Assembly: GCA_031272505.1 (NCBI GenBank)
Contig: JAISTQ010000011.1
Location: 1-42,897 of the forward strand
From: Propionibacteriaceae bacterium
GTDB taxonomy: Bacteria > Actinomycetota > Actinomycetes > Propionibacteriales > Propionibacteriaceae
DNA length: 42,897 nucleotides
Reading direction: 5' to 3'
A program made the position numbers and the translations under genes. The notes beneath the pieces are model-generated. The model was not told the DNA's origin, searched no databases, and saw only the letters and a program-made list of their open reading frames with translations. Shown here one piece after another: positions 20,083 through 28,652 of the stretch; position 1 is the stretch's first letter, and each line of letters starts with the position of its first letter.

Positions 20083-20751
20083 ATGGCCAAAGCTAAAGAA
20101 GCAAAAGAGGCTCCCGAGGCCAAGGCGCCAGTCGAGGTGCCGCCGCCGCGGTTGAAGCTGAAGTACCGCGAGGAGATCGCGCCGGCTCTGAAGGAAGAGT
20201 TCGGCTATGCCAATGTGATGCAGATCCCGTCGTTGACGAAGATCATCGTCAACATGGGTGTCGGCGAGGCGGCCCGCGATTCCAAGGTCATCGACCACGC
20301 GGTCTCCGATTTGACGCAGATCACCGGGCAGAAGCCGGTGATCACCAAGGCGCGCAAGTCGATCGCCCAGTTCAAGCTGCGTGAGGGGATGCCGATCGGC
20401 ACCCACGTCACCCTGCGCGGGGATCGGATGTGGGAGTTCGCCGACCGGCTGCTCACCCTCGCCCTGCCCCGCATCCGCGACTTCCGCGGCCTCTCGGCCC
20501 GGCAGTTTGACGGCAAGGGCAACTACACCTTCGGTCTCACCGAGCAGGTGATGTTCCACGAGATCGACCAGGACAAGATCGACAAGAGCCGTGGCATGGA
20601 CATCACCTTCGTGACCACCGCCACCAATGACGACGAGGGCCGGGCGCTGCTCAAGGCGCTGGGCTTCCCGTTCAAGTCCCCGGAGAACGACATCCCGGAC
20701 GAGAAGAAACTCCGCCGCAAGACGGTCTACACCGGCAAGAAGAGGAAGTGA
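20083..20751 (+). CDS. rplE: 50S ribosomal protein L5
   Basis: L5, 222 residues, holds 5S rRNA and contacts P-site tRNA. The core is intact ([79 protein letters not shown]). It has about 25 extra N-terminal residues rich in Ala, Lys, Glu and Pro and about 20 extra C-terminal residues. Together these account for its length above the usual 180-190. No frameshift is visible. Confidence 0.97.
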   Translation: MAKAKEAKEAPEAKAPVEVPPPRLKLKYREEIAPALKEEFGYANVMQIPSLTKIIVNMGVGEAARDSKVIDHAVSDLTQITGQKPVITKARKSIAQFKLREGMPIGTHVTLRGDRMWEFADRLLTLALPRIRDFRGLSARQFDGKGNYTFGLTEQVMFHEIDQDKIDKSRGMDITFVTTATNDDEGRALLKALGFPFKSPENDIPDEKKLRRKTVYTGKKRK

Positions 20752-20752
20752 C

Positions 20753-20938
20753 ATGGCAACAACTGCAATCAAGGCAAAGCAGGCCCGCAAGCCCAAGTTC
20801 GCGGTCCGCGCTTACACCCGCTGCAACCGCTGCGGCCGTCCGAAGAGCGTCTATCGCGCCTTCGGCCTGTGCCGCATCTGCCTCCGTGAGTTGGCCCACC
20901 GCGGCGAGCTCCCCGGCGTCACAAAGTCCTCCTGGTAA
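20753..20938 (+). CDS. rpsN: 30S ribosomal protein S14, zinc-binding type
   Basis: S14 type Z, 61 residues. The ATG at 20753, directly after the rplE stop, gives the normal short form; the frame is open upstream only as overlap with rplE. Four cysteines (24, 27, 40, 43) form the C-x2-C...C-x2-C zinc site in [21 protein letters not shown]. Many actinobacteria also carry a zinc-free S14 elsewhere for zinc starvation; none is in this window. Confidence 0.97.
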   Translation: MATTAIKAKQARKPKFAVRAYTRCNRCGRPKSVYRAFGLCRICLRELAHRGELPGVTKSSW

Positions 20939-20989
20939 ACCAAGCGCCGCAGGTCGTAAAGAAACCACGGCGAGAAAGAAGCCAAAGTC

Positions 20990-21397
20990 ATGACAATGAC
21001 TGATCCAATCGCGGATATGCTGACTCGCATCCGCAACGCCAATCAGGCGTACCACGAGTCCACGTCGATGCCGCACTCGAACATCAAGGCGGGCATCGCC
21101 GAGATCCTGAAAGCCCAAGGCTACATCCGGGATTACGAGGTCCGAGAGCCCGAAGCCGGAGAGGTGGCCAAGACGCTGAAGGTCACCTTGAAGTACGGCC
21201 CGGCCCGCGAGCGTTCGCTGGCTGGCCTGCGCCGCATCTCCAAGCCCGGCCTGCGCGTCTACGCCAAGTCCACCGCCCTTCCCAAGGTGCTCGGCGGGCT
21301 CGGCATCGCGATCATTTCCACGTCCCAAGGCCTGCTCACTGACAAAGAGGCCAAGGCCAAGAACATCGGCGGCGAAGTGCTCGCCTATATCTGGTAG
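20990..21397 (+). CDS. rpsH: 30S ribosomal protein S8
   Basis: S8, 135 residues, a central-domain 16S rRNA binder and, in E. coli, repressor of the spc operon. It starts [18 protein letters not shown] and ends with the canonical [20 protein letters not shown] and GGEVLAYIW. The 51-nt gap from rpsN is the longest inside the operon. Confidence 0.98.
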   Translation: MTMTDPIADMLTRIRNANQAYHESTSMPHSNIKAGIAEILKAQGYIRDYEVREPEAGEVAKTLKVTLKYGPARERSLAGLRRISKPGLRVYAKSTALPKVLGGLGIAIISTSQGLLTDKEAKAKNIGGEVLAYIW

Positions 21398-21408
21398 GAG
21401 GTGTAGAG

Positions 21409-21948
21409 ATGTCACGAATCGGAAGGCTTCCCATCACCATCCCGGCTGGGGTGGATGTGAAATTGGACGGCCAGTACGTCGAGGTGAAGGGCCCGAAGGG
21501 CACGCTCAGCCTCACCGTCACTGAGCCGATCAAGGTGGCGCAGGAGGAGGGCCAGTTGGTGGTCACCCGTCCGGACGACGAGCGGCTTTCCCGCTCGCTG
21601 CACGGCCTGAGCCGCACCCTGATCAACAACATGATCGTCGGCGTGACCGACGGCTACAAGAAGGTCCTGGAGATCGTCGGAGTCGGCTACCGCGCCGTCT
21701 CCAAGGGTCCGAAGCAGATTGAGTTCGCGCTCGGCTTCTCGCACCCGGTGATCGTGGATGCCCCCGAGGGCATCACCTTCGAGGTGGAGACGAACACCCG
21801 CTTCACCGTTTCCGGGATTGACAAGCAGCAGGTGGGCCAAGTGGCCGCCAATATCCGCAAGATCCGCCCGCCGGAGCCGTACAAGGGCAAGGGCGTGCGC
21901 TATCAAGGCGAGCATGTGCGCCGCAAGGCTGGAAAGGCTGGTAAGTAA
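21409..21948 (+). CDS. rplF: 50S ribosomal protein L6
   Basis: L6, 179 residues, near the sarcin-ricin loop and the EF-G site. It starts [19 protein letters not shown] and ends [19 protein letters not shown], both diagnostic. GGAGGTG precedes the ATG as a strong ribosome binding site. Its TAA overlaps the rplR ATG. Confidence 0.98.
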   Translation: MSRIGRLPITIPAGVDVKLDGQYVEVKGPKGTLSLTVTEPIKVAQEEGQLVVTRPDDERLSRSLHGLSRTLINNMIVGVTDGYKKVLEIVGVGYRAVSKGPKQIEFALGFSHPVIVDAPEGITFEVETNTRFTVSGIDKQQVGQVAANIRKIRPPEPYKGKGVRYQGEHVRRKAGKAGK

Positions 21949-22331
21949 TGGCCATCACATTGAAGACTCCCAAGCATTTGGGTCCGCGCCAGGCGGCGAA
22001 GGTCCGTCGGCAGTCGCGCGGGCGGAAGAAGCTGTTCGGCACCGCAGAGCGTCCGCGCTTGGTGGTGACGCGCTCCAACCGGCATATCGTCGCCCAGGTG
22101 GTCGACGACACCGTCGGCAACACCGTGGCGTCGGCTTCTTCGTTGGAAGCGGCGGTGCGGGCGATCAGCGGCGACAAGAAGGCCAAGGCGGCCGAGGTCG
22201 GCAAGCTGGTGGCCGGGCGCGCCAAGGAAAAGGGCATCTCCCAGGTAGTGTTCGACCGGGCTGGCAATCAATATCACGGACGGGTAGCGGCGTTGGCTGA
22301 CAGCGCGCGCGAAGCCGGGTTGGGCTTCTAG
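21948..22331 (+). CDS. rplR: 50S ribosomal protein L18
   Basis: L18, 127 residues, binds 5S rRNA together with L5. [31 protein letters not shown] and the C-terminal [20 protein letters not shown] are family hallmarks. It starts within the stop of rplF (TAATG). Confidence 0.97.
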   Translation: MAITLKTPKHLGPRQAAKVRRQSRGRKKLFGTAERPRLVVTRSNRHIVAQVVDDTVGNTVASASSLEAAVRAISGDKKAKAAEVGKLVAGRAKEKGISQVVFDRAGNQYHGRVAALADSAREAGLGF

Positions 22332-22342
22332 GAAGGAATCTG

Positions 22343-22942
22343 ATGGCAATCAATACTGCACGTGAAGGCAACGAGCGTCGGGGCGGGCGAGACCGCCGGG
22401 AGCGCGATCAGGCAGCCGAGCGGGAGAAGAGCCCGTATCTGGAGCGCGTGGTCTCCATCAACCGCGTCGCCAAGGTCGTCAAGGGCGGCCGTCGCTTCAG
22501 CTTCACCGCCTTGGTGGTGGTAGGTGACGGCGATGGTACCGTCGGCGTCGGCTACGGCAAGGCGAAGGAAGTCCCGGCGGCGATCGCGAAGGGCGTCGAG
22601 GAGGCCAAGAAGCATTTCTTCAAGGTGCCCCGGATCGCGTCCACCATTCCGCACCCGGTGCAGGGCGAGCGGGCGGCCGGCATCGTGATGCTGCGCCCGG
22701 CCTCTCCCGGTACTGGCGTGATCGCCGGTGGCAGCGCCCGCGCGGTGCTGGAATGCGCCGGCATCCATGATGTGCTCGCGAAGTCTTTGGGTTCGGACAA
22801 CGCCATCAACGTGGTGCACGCCACGGTGGCCGCGCTGCAGAGCCTGGAAGAGCCCGAGCAGGTGGCCAAGCGCCGCGGGCTGCCGGTGGCGGATGTCACC
22901 CCGGCGGCGGTGCTGCGGGCCCGGAAAGAAGGGGTTAAGTAA
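22343..22942 (+). CDS. rpsE: 30S ribosomal protein S5
   Basis: S5, 199 residues, a 30S protein important for fidelity and mRNA unwinding. After an Arg/Glu-rich N-terminal extension of about 30 residues come [20 protein letters not shown], the [20 protein letters not shown] segment and [20 protein letters not shown]. The TAA overlaps the ATG of rpmD. Confidence 0.98.
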   Translation: MAINTAREGNERRGGRDRRERDQAAEREKSPYLERVVSINRVAKVVKGGRRFSFTALVVVGDGDGTVGVGYGKAKEVPAAIAKGVEEAKKHFFKVPRIASTIPHPVQGERAAGIVMLRPASPGTGVIAGGSARAVLECAGIHDVLAKSLGSDNAINVVHATVAALQSLEEPEQVAKRRGLPVADVTPAAVLRARKEGVK

Positions 22943-23136
22943 TGGCCAAGGCAAAAGTGAGCCAGCTCAAGATCACCCAGATCCGTTCTGGCGTGGGCGG
23001 GCTGCGAAACCAGAAGGAGACGCTGCGCAGCCTCGGGCTGAAGCGGATCGGTCATAGTGTCGTGAAAGAGGCCAAGCCGGAAGTTGTCGGTATGATCAAT
23101 ACGGTCAGCCATCTGGTGAAGGTCGAGGAGGTTTAG
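22942..23136 (+). CDS. rpmD: 50S ribosomal protein L30
   Basis: L30, 64 residues. [20 protein letters not shown] and [13 protein letters not shown] are diagnostic. It is translationally coupled to rpsE (TAATG) and followed 2 nt later by rplO. Confidence 0.96.
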   Translation: MAKAKVSQLKITQIRSGVGGLRNQKETLRSLGLKRIGHSVVKEAKPEVVGMINTVSHLVKVEEV

Positions 23137-23138
23137 GC

Positions 23139-23579
23139 ATGTCTTTGAAAGTGCATCACCTGCGTCCGGCTCCGGGCGCCAAGACGGCGAAGACCCGCGT
23201 AGGCCGCGGCGAGGCCTCCAAGGGCAAGAGCGCCGGCCGTGGCACCAAGGGCTCTGGCGCGCGCAAGAACGTCCCGGCGAACTTCGAGGGCGGGCAGATG
23301 CCGCTGCACATGCGGCTGCCGAAGCTGCGCGGCTTCAAGAACCCGTTCAAGGTGGAGTTCCAGGTCGTCAACGTCGCCAAGTTGGCCGAGTTGTTCCCCG
23401 AAGGTGGGGAAGTCACCCCGGCGGAGTTGGTGCTGAAGGGCGCCGTGCGGGACAACTCGCCGGTGAAAGTGCTCGGCAACGGGGAAATCTCCGTCGCGTT
23501 GAGCGTCAGCGCCCACGCCTTCTCGGCGTCGGCCAAGGAAAAGATTGAAAAGGCCGGCGGCACCGTCGTCGAGCTGTAA
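23139..23579 (+). CDS. rplO: 50S ribosomal protein L15
   Basis: L15, 146 residues, a late assembly protein. It starts [20 protein letters not shown] and has the Gly/Arg-rich N-terminal tail [18 protein letters not shown], then [20 protein letters not shown] and the C-terminal [14 protein letters not shown]. It is directly upstream of secY, the normal order. Confidence 0.98.
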   Translation: MSLKVHHLRPAPGAKTAKTRVGRGEASKGKSAGRGTKGSGARKNVPANFEGGQMPLHMRLPKLRGFKNPFKVEFQVVNVAKLAELFPEGGEVTPAELVLKGAVRDNSPVKVLGNGEISVALSVSAHAFSASAKEKIEKAGGTVVEL

Positions 23580-23601
23580 CCAAGAGATGTAGGTACCAAA
23601 T

Positions 23602-24945
23602 ATGCTGTCAGCATTCGTCGACGCATTTCGCACCCCGGATCTGCGGAAGAAGATTCTGTTCACGCTGATGATCCTCGCGGTGTCCCGCATCGGCTCGGTG
23701 ATCCCGACGCCGAACGTGAACATGGTCGCGGTGGACGCCTGCCGGACGGTCGCCCAGGAGGGCGATTCGGCGGGCCTGTACTCCATGATCAACCTGTTCT
23801 CCGGCGGCGCACTGCTGCAATTGGCGATCTTCGCGTTGGGCATCATGCCGTACATCACCGCGTCCATCATCTTGCAGTTGCTGGCCGTCGTCATCCCGAA
23901 GCTGGAGGCTTTGAAGAAGGAAGGCGGCGCCGGGCAGCAGAAGATCACGCAGTACACCCGTTATCTGACGCTGGTGCTCGCGGTGCTCAACTCCACCACC
24001 TTCGTCACGTTGGCGGTGAACAACCAGCTCTTCCAAGGCTGCAACCAGGAGGTCGTCTACAACAAGGACATCTTCACCATCATCGTGATGATCCTGGTGA
24101 TGACGGCTGGCTGCGGCGTGATCATGTGGCTCGGCGAGCTGATCACCGAGCGCGGTGTGGGCAACGGCATGTCGGTGATCATCTTCACCCAGATCGCCGC
24201 GCAGTTCCCGTCCTCGCTGTGGGGCATCAAGGAGAGCCGCGGCTCCGAGGGTGAGGGCTGGCTGGCCTTCTCGCTGGTGATGGCGATCGGCTTGTGCGTG
24301 ATGGCGGCGGTCATCTTCGTGGAGCAGGCACAGCGGCGCATCCCGGTGCAGTACGCCAAGCGGATGGTCGGGCGTCGCCTGGTCGGCGGCTCGACGACCT
24401 ACATCCCGTTGAAGGTGAACCAGTCCGGCGTCATTCCGGTGATTTTCGCCTCCTCGCTGCTTTACATCCCGGCTTTGTACGCGCAGTTCCAGCCCGGCTC
24501 TTATGACGCCGAGGGCAACTTCGTGGCGAACCCGGTGGCTTCGTGGATCGCCGCCTATTTGACGAAGTACGACGGCCTCGTCTACAACCTGGTCTTCGGC
24601 GGGTTGATCATCGCCTTCTGCTACTTCTACGTTTCGATCACCTTCAACCCGACCGAGGTCTCCGACAACATGAAGAAGTACGGCGGGTTCATTCCGGGTG
24701 TTCGCGCCGGCGAGCCGACGGCCCGCTATCTGAAGTATGTGCTTTCCCGTTTGACGGCTCCGGGCTCGCTCTATTTGGCGGTCATCTCGCTGATCCCAAT
24801 GCTGGCGTACTCGCTGTTCGGGACGACGAGCAAGTTCCCGTTCGGCGGCACCTCGGTGCTGATTATCGTCGGTGTCGGTTTGGACACCGTGAAACAAATC
24901 CAGAGCCAGTTGCAGCAGCGCAACTACGAAGGCTTCCTAAGGTAG
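23602..24945 (+). CDS. secY: Preprotein translocase subunit SecY
   Basis: SecY, 447 residues, the channel of the Sec translocon in the cytoplasmic membrane. The start (FVDAFRTPDLRKKILFTLMI) and the plug region IPTPNVNM...YSMINLFSGGALLQLAIFALG are present. So are the cytoplasmic loop VEQAQRRIPVQYAKRMVGRR, KVNQSGVIPVIFASSLL and the final IQSQLQQRNYEGFL. Ten hydrophobic helices can be followed. Its place at the end of the spc ribosomal cluster is normal. It would export the GH3 enzyme and both lipoproteins of this window. Confidence 0.98.
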   Translation: MLSAFVDAFRTPDLRKKILFTLMILAVSRIGSVIPTPNVNMVAVDACRTVAQEGDSAGLYSMINLFSGGALLQLAIFALGIMPYITASIILQLLAVVIPKLEALKKEGGAGQQKITQYTRYLTLVLAVLNSTTFVTLAVNNQLFQGCNQEVVYNKDIFTIIVMILVMTAGCGVIMWLGELITERGVGNGMSVIIFTQIAAQFPSSLWGIKESRGSEGEGWLAFSLVMAIGLCVMAAVIFVEQAQRRIPVQYAKRMVGRRLVGGSTTYIPLKVNQSGVIPVIFASSLLYIPALYAQFQPGSYDAEGNFVANPVASWIAAYLTKYDGLVYNLVFGGLIIAFCYFYVSITFNPTEVSDNMKKYGGFIPGVRAGEPTARYLKYVLSRLTAPGSLYLAVISLIPMLAYSLFGTTSKFPFGGTSVLIIVGVGLDTVKQIQSQLQQRNYEGFLR

Positions 24946-24957
24946 AAAGGCATTTTC

Positions 24958-25530
24958 ATGCGGTTGTTGATCATGGGCCCTCCTGGGGTAGGCAAAGGCA
25001 CGCAAGCCAAGGGCATCGCCGAGCATTACGGCGTTCCGGCGATCTCCACTGGCGACATGTTCCGCGCCATGAAGAACGCCGACACCCCGCTGGCCCGCCA
25101 GGTGCAGGAGATCATGAACTCGGGCGCGCTGGTGCCCGATGAGATCACTGACGCGATCGTCAAGGATCGGCTGGAGCAGCCGGACGCCCAGGGCGGCTGG
25201 CTGCTGGACGGCTATCCGCGGGCGATCGGCCAGGTGAAGGCCCTCGACGGCATCCTGGAGACCACCGGCACCGAGATCGACGCGGTGATTTCCCTGACGG
25301 CGGACACCGACGTGTTGGTGTCCCGGTTGTTGAAGCGCGCCGAGATTGAAGGCCGCGCGGACGACAACGAGGAGACAATCAAGAACCGCATGATGGTCTA
25401 CCACGAATCCACTGATCCGCTGCTCGCCATCTACCGGGATCGCGAGCTGCTGGTCGAGGTGGACGGCGTGGGCGCCATCGAAGAGGTCGCCGAGCGGATC
25501 ACCGCCGCGCTGGACGCCAAGCTCGCCTAG
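24958..25530 (+). CDS. adk: Adenylate kinase
   Basis: Adenylate kinase, 190 residues, catalyses ATP + AMP = 2 ADP. The P-loop GPPGVGKGT spans residues 7-15. AMP-site motifs STGDMFRAM and [13 protein letters not shown] follow. The LID region is the short form without zinc cysteines ([22 protein letters not shown]), as in other actinobacteria. It is the normal secY neighbour and is co-transcribed with map. Confidence 0.97.
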   Translation: MRLLIMGPPGVGKGTQAKGIAEHYGVPAISTGDMFRAMKNADTPLARQVQEIMNSGALVPDEITDAIVKDRLEQPDAQGGWLLDGYPRAIGQVKALDGILETTGTEIDAVISLTADTDVLVSRLLKRAEIEGRADDNEETIKNRMMVYHESTDPLLAIYRDRELLVEVDGVGAIEEVAERITAALDAKLA

Positions 25531-25551
25531 CCACTTCCCGAGAGCGGCGTA

Positions 25552-26382
25552 GTGGCTGTATACGTCAAGACGGCGGAGCAGATTCGGGCGATGCGCCCGG
25601 CGGGGCTGGTCACCGGCCAGATTCTCACGCAGTTGCGCGCCGCCACCGTGCCCGGCGTCACACCCAAACAGTTGGACGCGCTCGCCGCCGAGCTGATCGC
25701 GCAGGCTGGGGCGAAGTCGTCATTTTTGAACTATGTGCCCTATGCGGGCTGTGTCCCCTTCCCGGCGGTGACTTGCATCTCCGTCAACGACACCGTGGTG
25801 CACGGCATCCCCGATGCCAGGCCGTTGGCGCTGGGGGATTTGGTATCCATAGATTTCGGGGTCTCCATTGACGGCTGGCACGGCGATTCGGCCGTCTCCT
25901 TCCTGGTGGGGGAGCCCGACGCCGGGGTTTCCCGGCGGCTGAACCAGGCCACCTACGAGGCGCTTTGGGCGGGCATCGCGCAGGCCCGGGTCGGGAATCG
26001 GCTCGGCGACGTCGGCCACGCCATCGCCACCACCATCCGCAAGGCGGATCGGCGCTTCTCGGTGGTCCGCGACTTCACCGGCCACGGCATCGGCCGCGCC
26101 ATGCACGAGGATCCGGACGTGCCCAACTATGGCCGTCCCGACAAAGGGATGCGCATTGAGGAGGGTCTGGTGATCGCCATCGAGCCGATCATCTCCGCCG
26201 GCTCGGGCCGCACCGTCGAGATTGACGACGGCTGGACTATCAAGACCGCCGACAAATCCGTCGCCTCCCACTTCGAACACACCGTCGCCATCACCAAGGC
26301 CGGCGTCTGGGTGCTCACCTCCGCCGACGGCGGCGAATCCGAATGCGCCGCCCGCTCCATCCCCTTCGCCCCTCTCCTTTGA
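25552..26382 (+). CDS. map: Methionine aminopeptidase type I
   Basis: MetAP type I, 276 residues, removes the initiator Met from nascent proteins. GTG start at 25552. The metal-binding residues are in place: Asp in SIDFGV, Asp in WHGDSAV, His in DFTGHGIGRAMHEDP, Glu in VIAIEPI, and Glu in HFEHTVAIT. The typical VNDTVVHGIPD segment is present. It is the last gene of the S10-spc operon here. infA, rpmJ and rpsM, which usually follow in actinobacteria, are absent, and a facing pair of dispersed repeats begins 3-4 nt after the stop. Confidence 0.97.
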   Translation: MAVYVKTAEQIRAMRPAGLVTGQILTQLRAATVPGVTPKQLDALAAELIAQAGAKSSFLNYVPYAGCVPFPAVTCISVNDTVVHGIPDARPLALGDLVSIDFGVSIDGWHGDSAVSFLVGEPDAGVSRRLNQATYEALWAGIAQARVGNRLGDVGHAIATTIRKADRRFSVVRDFTGHGIGRAMHEDPDVPNYGRPDKGMRIEEGLVIAIEPIISAGSGRTVEIDDGWTIKTADKSVASHFEHTVAITKAGVWVLTSADGGESECAARSIPFAPLL

Positions 26383-26385
26383 CAA

Positions 26386-26475
26386 GGTCTTCGCTTCGCT
26401 CAGGCACTCTTTGTCCTCCCGAATGCCTCCGGCATGGTCGGACTGGATTCCCAGCCTACGGCTGAGAATGACGGG
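26386..26475 (-). repeat. Dispersed hairpin repeat, copy D (reverse)
   Basis: On the minus strand it reads GTCATTCTCAGCCGTAGGCT and onward. Hairpin 1 is CAGCC/GGCTG around GTA, and hairpin 2 is ATGCC/GGCAT around GGA, as in copy A. The right end, GACAAAGAGTGCCTGAGCG and GAAGCGAAGAC, abuts the map stop. It faces copy E. Confidence 0.88.
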
Positions 26476-26550
26476 ATAGTGTGGCGCAGTACCGATGCCA
26501 TAGCAGACAGGTGCGGCCCGGTAGATGAGCCTCCATGCGCCCCACTGGCC

Positions 26551-26638
26551 GTCATCCTCGACCGCAGGTCGGGGATCCAGTGAGCGACGCACCGAAGGTG
26601 CTTGGAGCGAACAGAGTACGCCTGAGCGTAGCGAAGTC
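26551..26638 (+). repeat. Dispersed hairpin repeat, copy E
   Basis: It begins GTCATCCTCGACCGCAGG like copy A. Hairpin 1 is CGACC/GGTCG. Hairpin 2 has become GCACC/GGTGC around GAA (26589-26601), with pairing kept. The right end is CGCCTGAGCGTAGCGAAGTC. With copy D it can form a long imperfect stem on the RNA after map, a possible operon-end structure. The 75-nt spacer between the copies has no visible feature. Confidence 0.88.
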
Positions 26639-26668
26639 CGATACGTCGGCGCTGGCCCTCTCGTCAGT

Positions 26669-26674
26669 TAGACT
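26669..26674 (+). promoter_or_regulatory. -10 element of the kinase operon
   Basis: TAGACT ends 7 nt before the ATG at 26682, which implies a leaderless or almost leaderless mRNA. The GGGGG run directly abutting the ATG is too close to serve as a normal ribosome binding site. Confidence 0.55.
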
Positions 26675-26681
26675 TAGGGGG

Positions 26682-28652
26682 ATGAACGAATGGGGGGATC
26701 CGTTGATCGGGCAGTTGATCGACGGACGTTATCAGGTAACTGCCGTGATCGACGCTGGGGGAATGGCGACGGTCTACCGGGCGCACGCGGTGCGGCTGAA
26801 CCGGGAGGTGGCGGTCAAGGTCATCCATGAGCACCTGGCGAACAACCCGACGTTCGTGGCGCGGTTTGACCGGGAGGCGCGGGCGTTGGCGCGGTTGAAC
26901 CACCCGTCTGTGATCCAAATCTACGATCTGGGGACGGTGGCCGGACGGCTCTACATCGCAATGGAACTGGTGGACGGCGAGACGCTGAAGCAGATCGAGG
27001 CGCAGGTGGGCCGGTTGAGCCCGCACGAGGCGTTGGGGATGGTGGAGCAGATCCTGGAGGGGCTGCATCAGGCGCATCAGGCCGGGCTGATCCACCGCGA
27101 CATCAAGCCCGCGAACCTGCTGGTGGCCCCGAACGGGCGGATCAAGATCGCCGATTTCGGCATCGCCCGGGCTTTGGACGAGGCGGGGGTGACGGCAAAG
27201 GGCGCGGTGGTCGGCACGGTGGCGTACATGGCCCCTGAGTTGCTGCGCAACGGCACGCTCACGCCCGCGATCGACATCTACGCGCTCGGCATCACCCTGT
27301 ATGAGATGCTCACCGGCGCGCAGCCCTACCTGGGCGCGGACCCGGTGGAGGTGCTCTGGCGGCTGGAGCACGAGACGTTGCCGCCGGTCTCGACGGTGGT
27401 GCCGGTGGCCCCGCAGGTGGACGCGCTGGTGGCCGCGATGACGGCTGCCGATCCGGCTGCCCGCATCCCGGACGCGGCGACGGCCACGCCGCAGGTGCAG
27501 GCATTGGCTGCCGCTTTGGCTCCGGTGGGCCAGGATCTGCACGCCTGGAACGCGCTGGGTTCGCGGGTCACCGAGGTGCGCACCGCCCGCCGCCCGGTCC
27601 CACCCACGCCAACGCCAGCCACCCCGCCGACTCCCGCCGTCACGCCGCCGACTCCCAGCGTCACCCCGCCGGCTCCGCGCGTCACCCCGTCGAATGCCGC
27701 CGCCGCCCTGGTGGCCGACACCCCGACCCCGTGGGCGGTCCCGCAATCCGCGGAGACCGCGGTGGCCACCCGCATCAACCCGCACGCCCACGTGCCCGAG
27801 CCCACCACCACCCCGGATTCGCCCACCGAGCAGATCGCGGCGCCGAATCCGATCACCTTCCGCGGCCCGACGAAACTGGCTCCGTCGGGGCCAGCCTTCA
27901 ACCCGGTGGATTCGCCACTGGTAGAGCCGAAGCGCAAACGCTCCATCGTGGTTCCGGTGATCGCCGGATTGCTGGCGACGGTGCTGGTCGGGTCGATCAT
28001 CTGGGCGGTGATGGTCTTCTGGCCGGGGCCGGAACCAGAGTGGATGAGCCAGCCCGCCGACACCGCTCCCACCGTCACCTTGCCGCCGGTTTTGCCCAGC
28101 GAAACCGCCGCCGGGCACGTCGAGCCCATCGACGATGGCGACGACATCGAGCCGTCCGACACCCCGGAGCCGACGGTGGAACAGCCCGTGGCGCCCGCCG
28201 ACAACCCGTTGTACATCACCGCTGAGGAAGACAATGGGCTCACCCACTACACCTGGGAGGACAACGACCGCACGCTGCGGCTGGGCAACAACTCGCAGTT
28301 GGCGTGGACGGCGGGCAAACAACTGCCCGACGTGATCTACTCCGCAGCGGGGGAAATAATGTTGGACTTCACCCAGTACCCGTTGGAGACCGACCAAACC
28401 ATCAAGATCTACGGGGTCACCGGCAACACCGACATCTGGCTGCCCGAAGGCACCAATCTCACCATCAAGTGGAGCGGCGCGAAAGGCGTCATGACGCTCA
28501 AGGACGGGCTGGACAAGGGCAAGCCGTGGACGTATGCGGAGGCGAAAGGCTCGCGCAAGATCACCGAAGTGGAAGGCGGCCCCCGGCTCACCATCAGCTT
28601 GATTGACCCGGTCGGCAACTACATCATCGGGAGAGACAAATATGGTGTCTGA
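26682..28652 (+). CDS. Membrane Ser/Thr protein kinase with non-PASTA extracellular domain (first of pair)
   Basis: A Hanks-type kinase of 656 residues. The ATG at 26682 is chosen because upstream in-frame sequence is the dispersed repeat, and the kinase-typical start GQLIDGRYQVTAVIDAGGMA follows at once. The kinase domain spans about 17-280: Gly-rich loop, Lys46 (VAVKVI), HRDIKPANL with Asp140, DFGIAR, GTVAYMAPE. A Pro/Thr linker follows, then one membrane helix at about 421-447 (VVPVIAGLLATVLVGSIIW). The extracellular part (about 510-656) has beta-rich repeats (DIWLPEGTNLTIKWSGAKG, GGPRLTISLID). It resembles the LiaF/PspC C-terminal 'toast-rack' type and is homologous to the end of the next gene. 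No PASTA repeats are seen. The family phosphorylates envelope and division proteins; the ligand here is unknown. It overlaps the next gene by 11 nt. Confidence 0.9.
   Translation: MNEWGDPLIGQLIDGRYQVTAVIDAGGMATVYRAHAVRLNREVAVKVIHEHLANNPTFVARFDREARALARLNHPSVIQIYDLGTVAGRLYIAMELVDGETLKQIEAQVGRLSPHEALGMVEQILEGLHQAHQAGLIHRDIKPANLLVAPNGRIKIADFGIARALDEAGVTAKGAVVGTVAYMAPELLRNGTLTPAIDIYALGITLYEMLTGAQPYLGADPVEVLWRLEHETLPPVSTVVPVAPQVDALVAAMTAADPAARIPDAATATPQVQALAAALAPVGQDLHAWNALGSRVTEVRTARRPVPPTPTPATPPTPAVTPPTPSVTPPAPRVTPSNAAAALVADTPTPWAVPQSAETAVATRINPHAHVPEPTTTPDSPTEQIAAPNPITFRGPTKLAPSGPAFNPVDSPLVEPKRKRSIVVPVIAGLLATVLVGSIIWAVMVFWPGPEPEWMSQPADTAPTVTLPPVLPSETAAGHVEPIDDGDDIEPSDTPEPTVEQPVAPADNPLYITAEEDNGLTHYTWEDNDRTLRLGNNSQLAWTAGKQLPDVIYSAAGEIMLDFTQYPLETDQTIKIYGVTGNTDIWLPEGTNLTIKWSGAKGVMTLKDGLDKGKPWTYAEAKGSRKITEVEGGPRLTISLIDPVGNYIIGRDKYGV

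Noticed and set aside
26535..26681. Upstream start for the first kinase
   Set aside because: The added 49 codons would be repeat copy E sequence and would include the -10 box.
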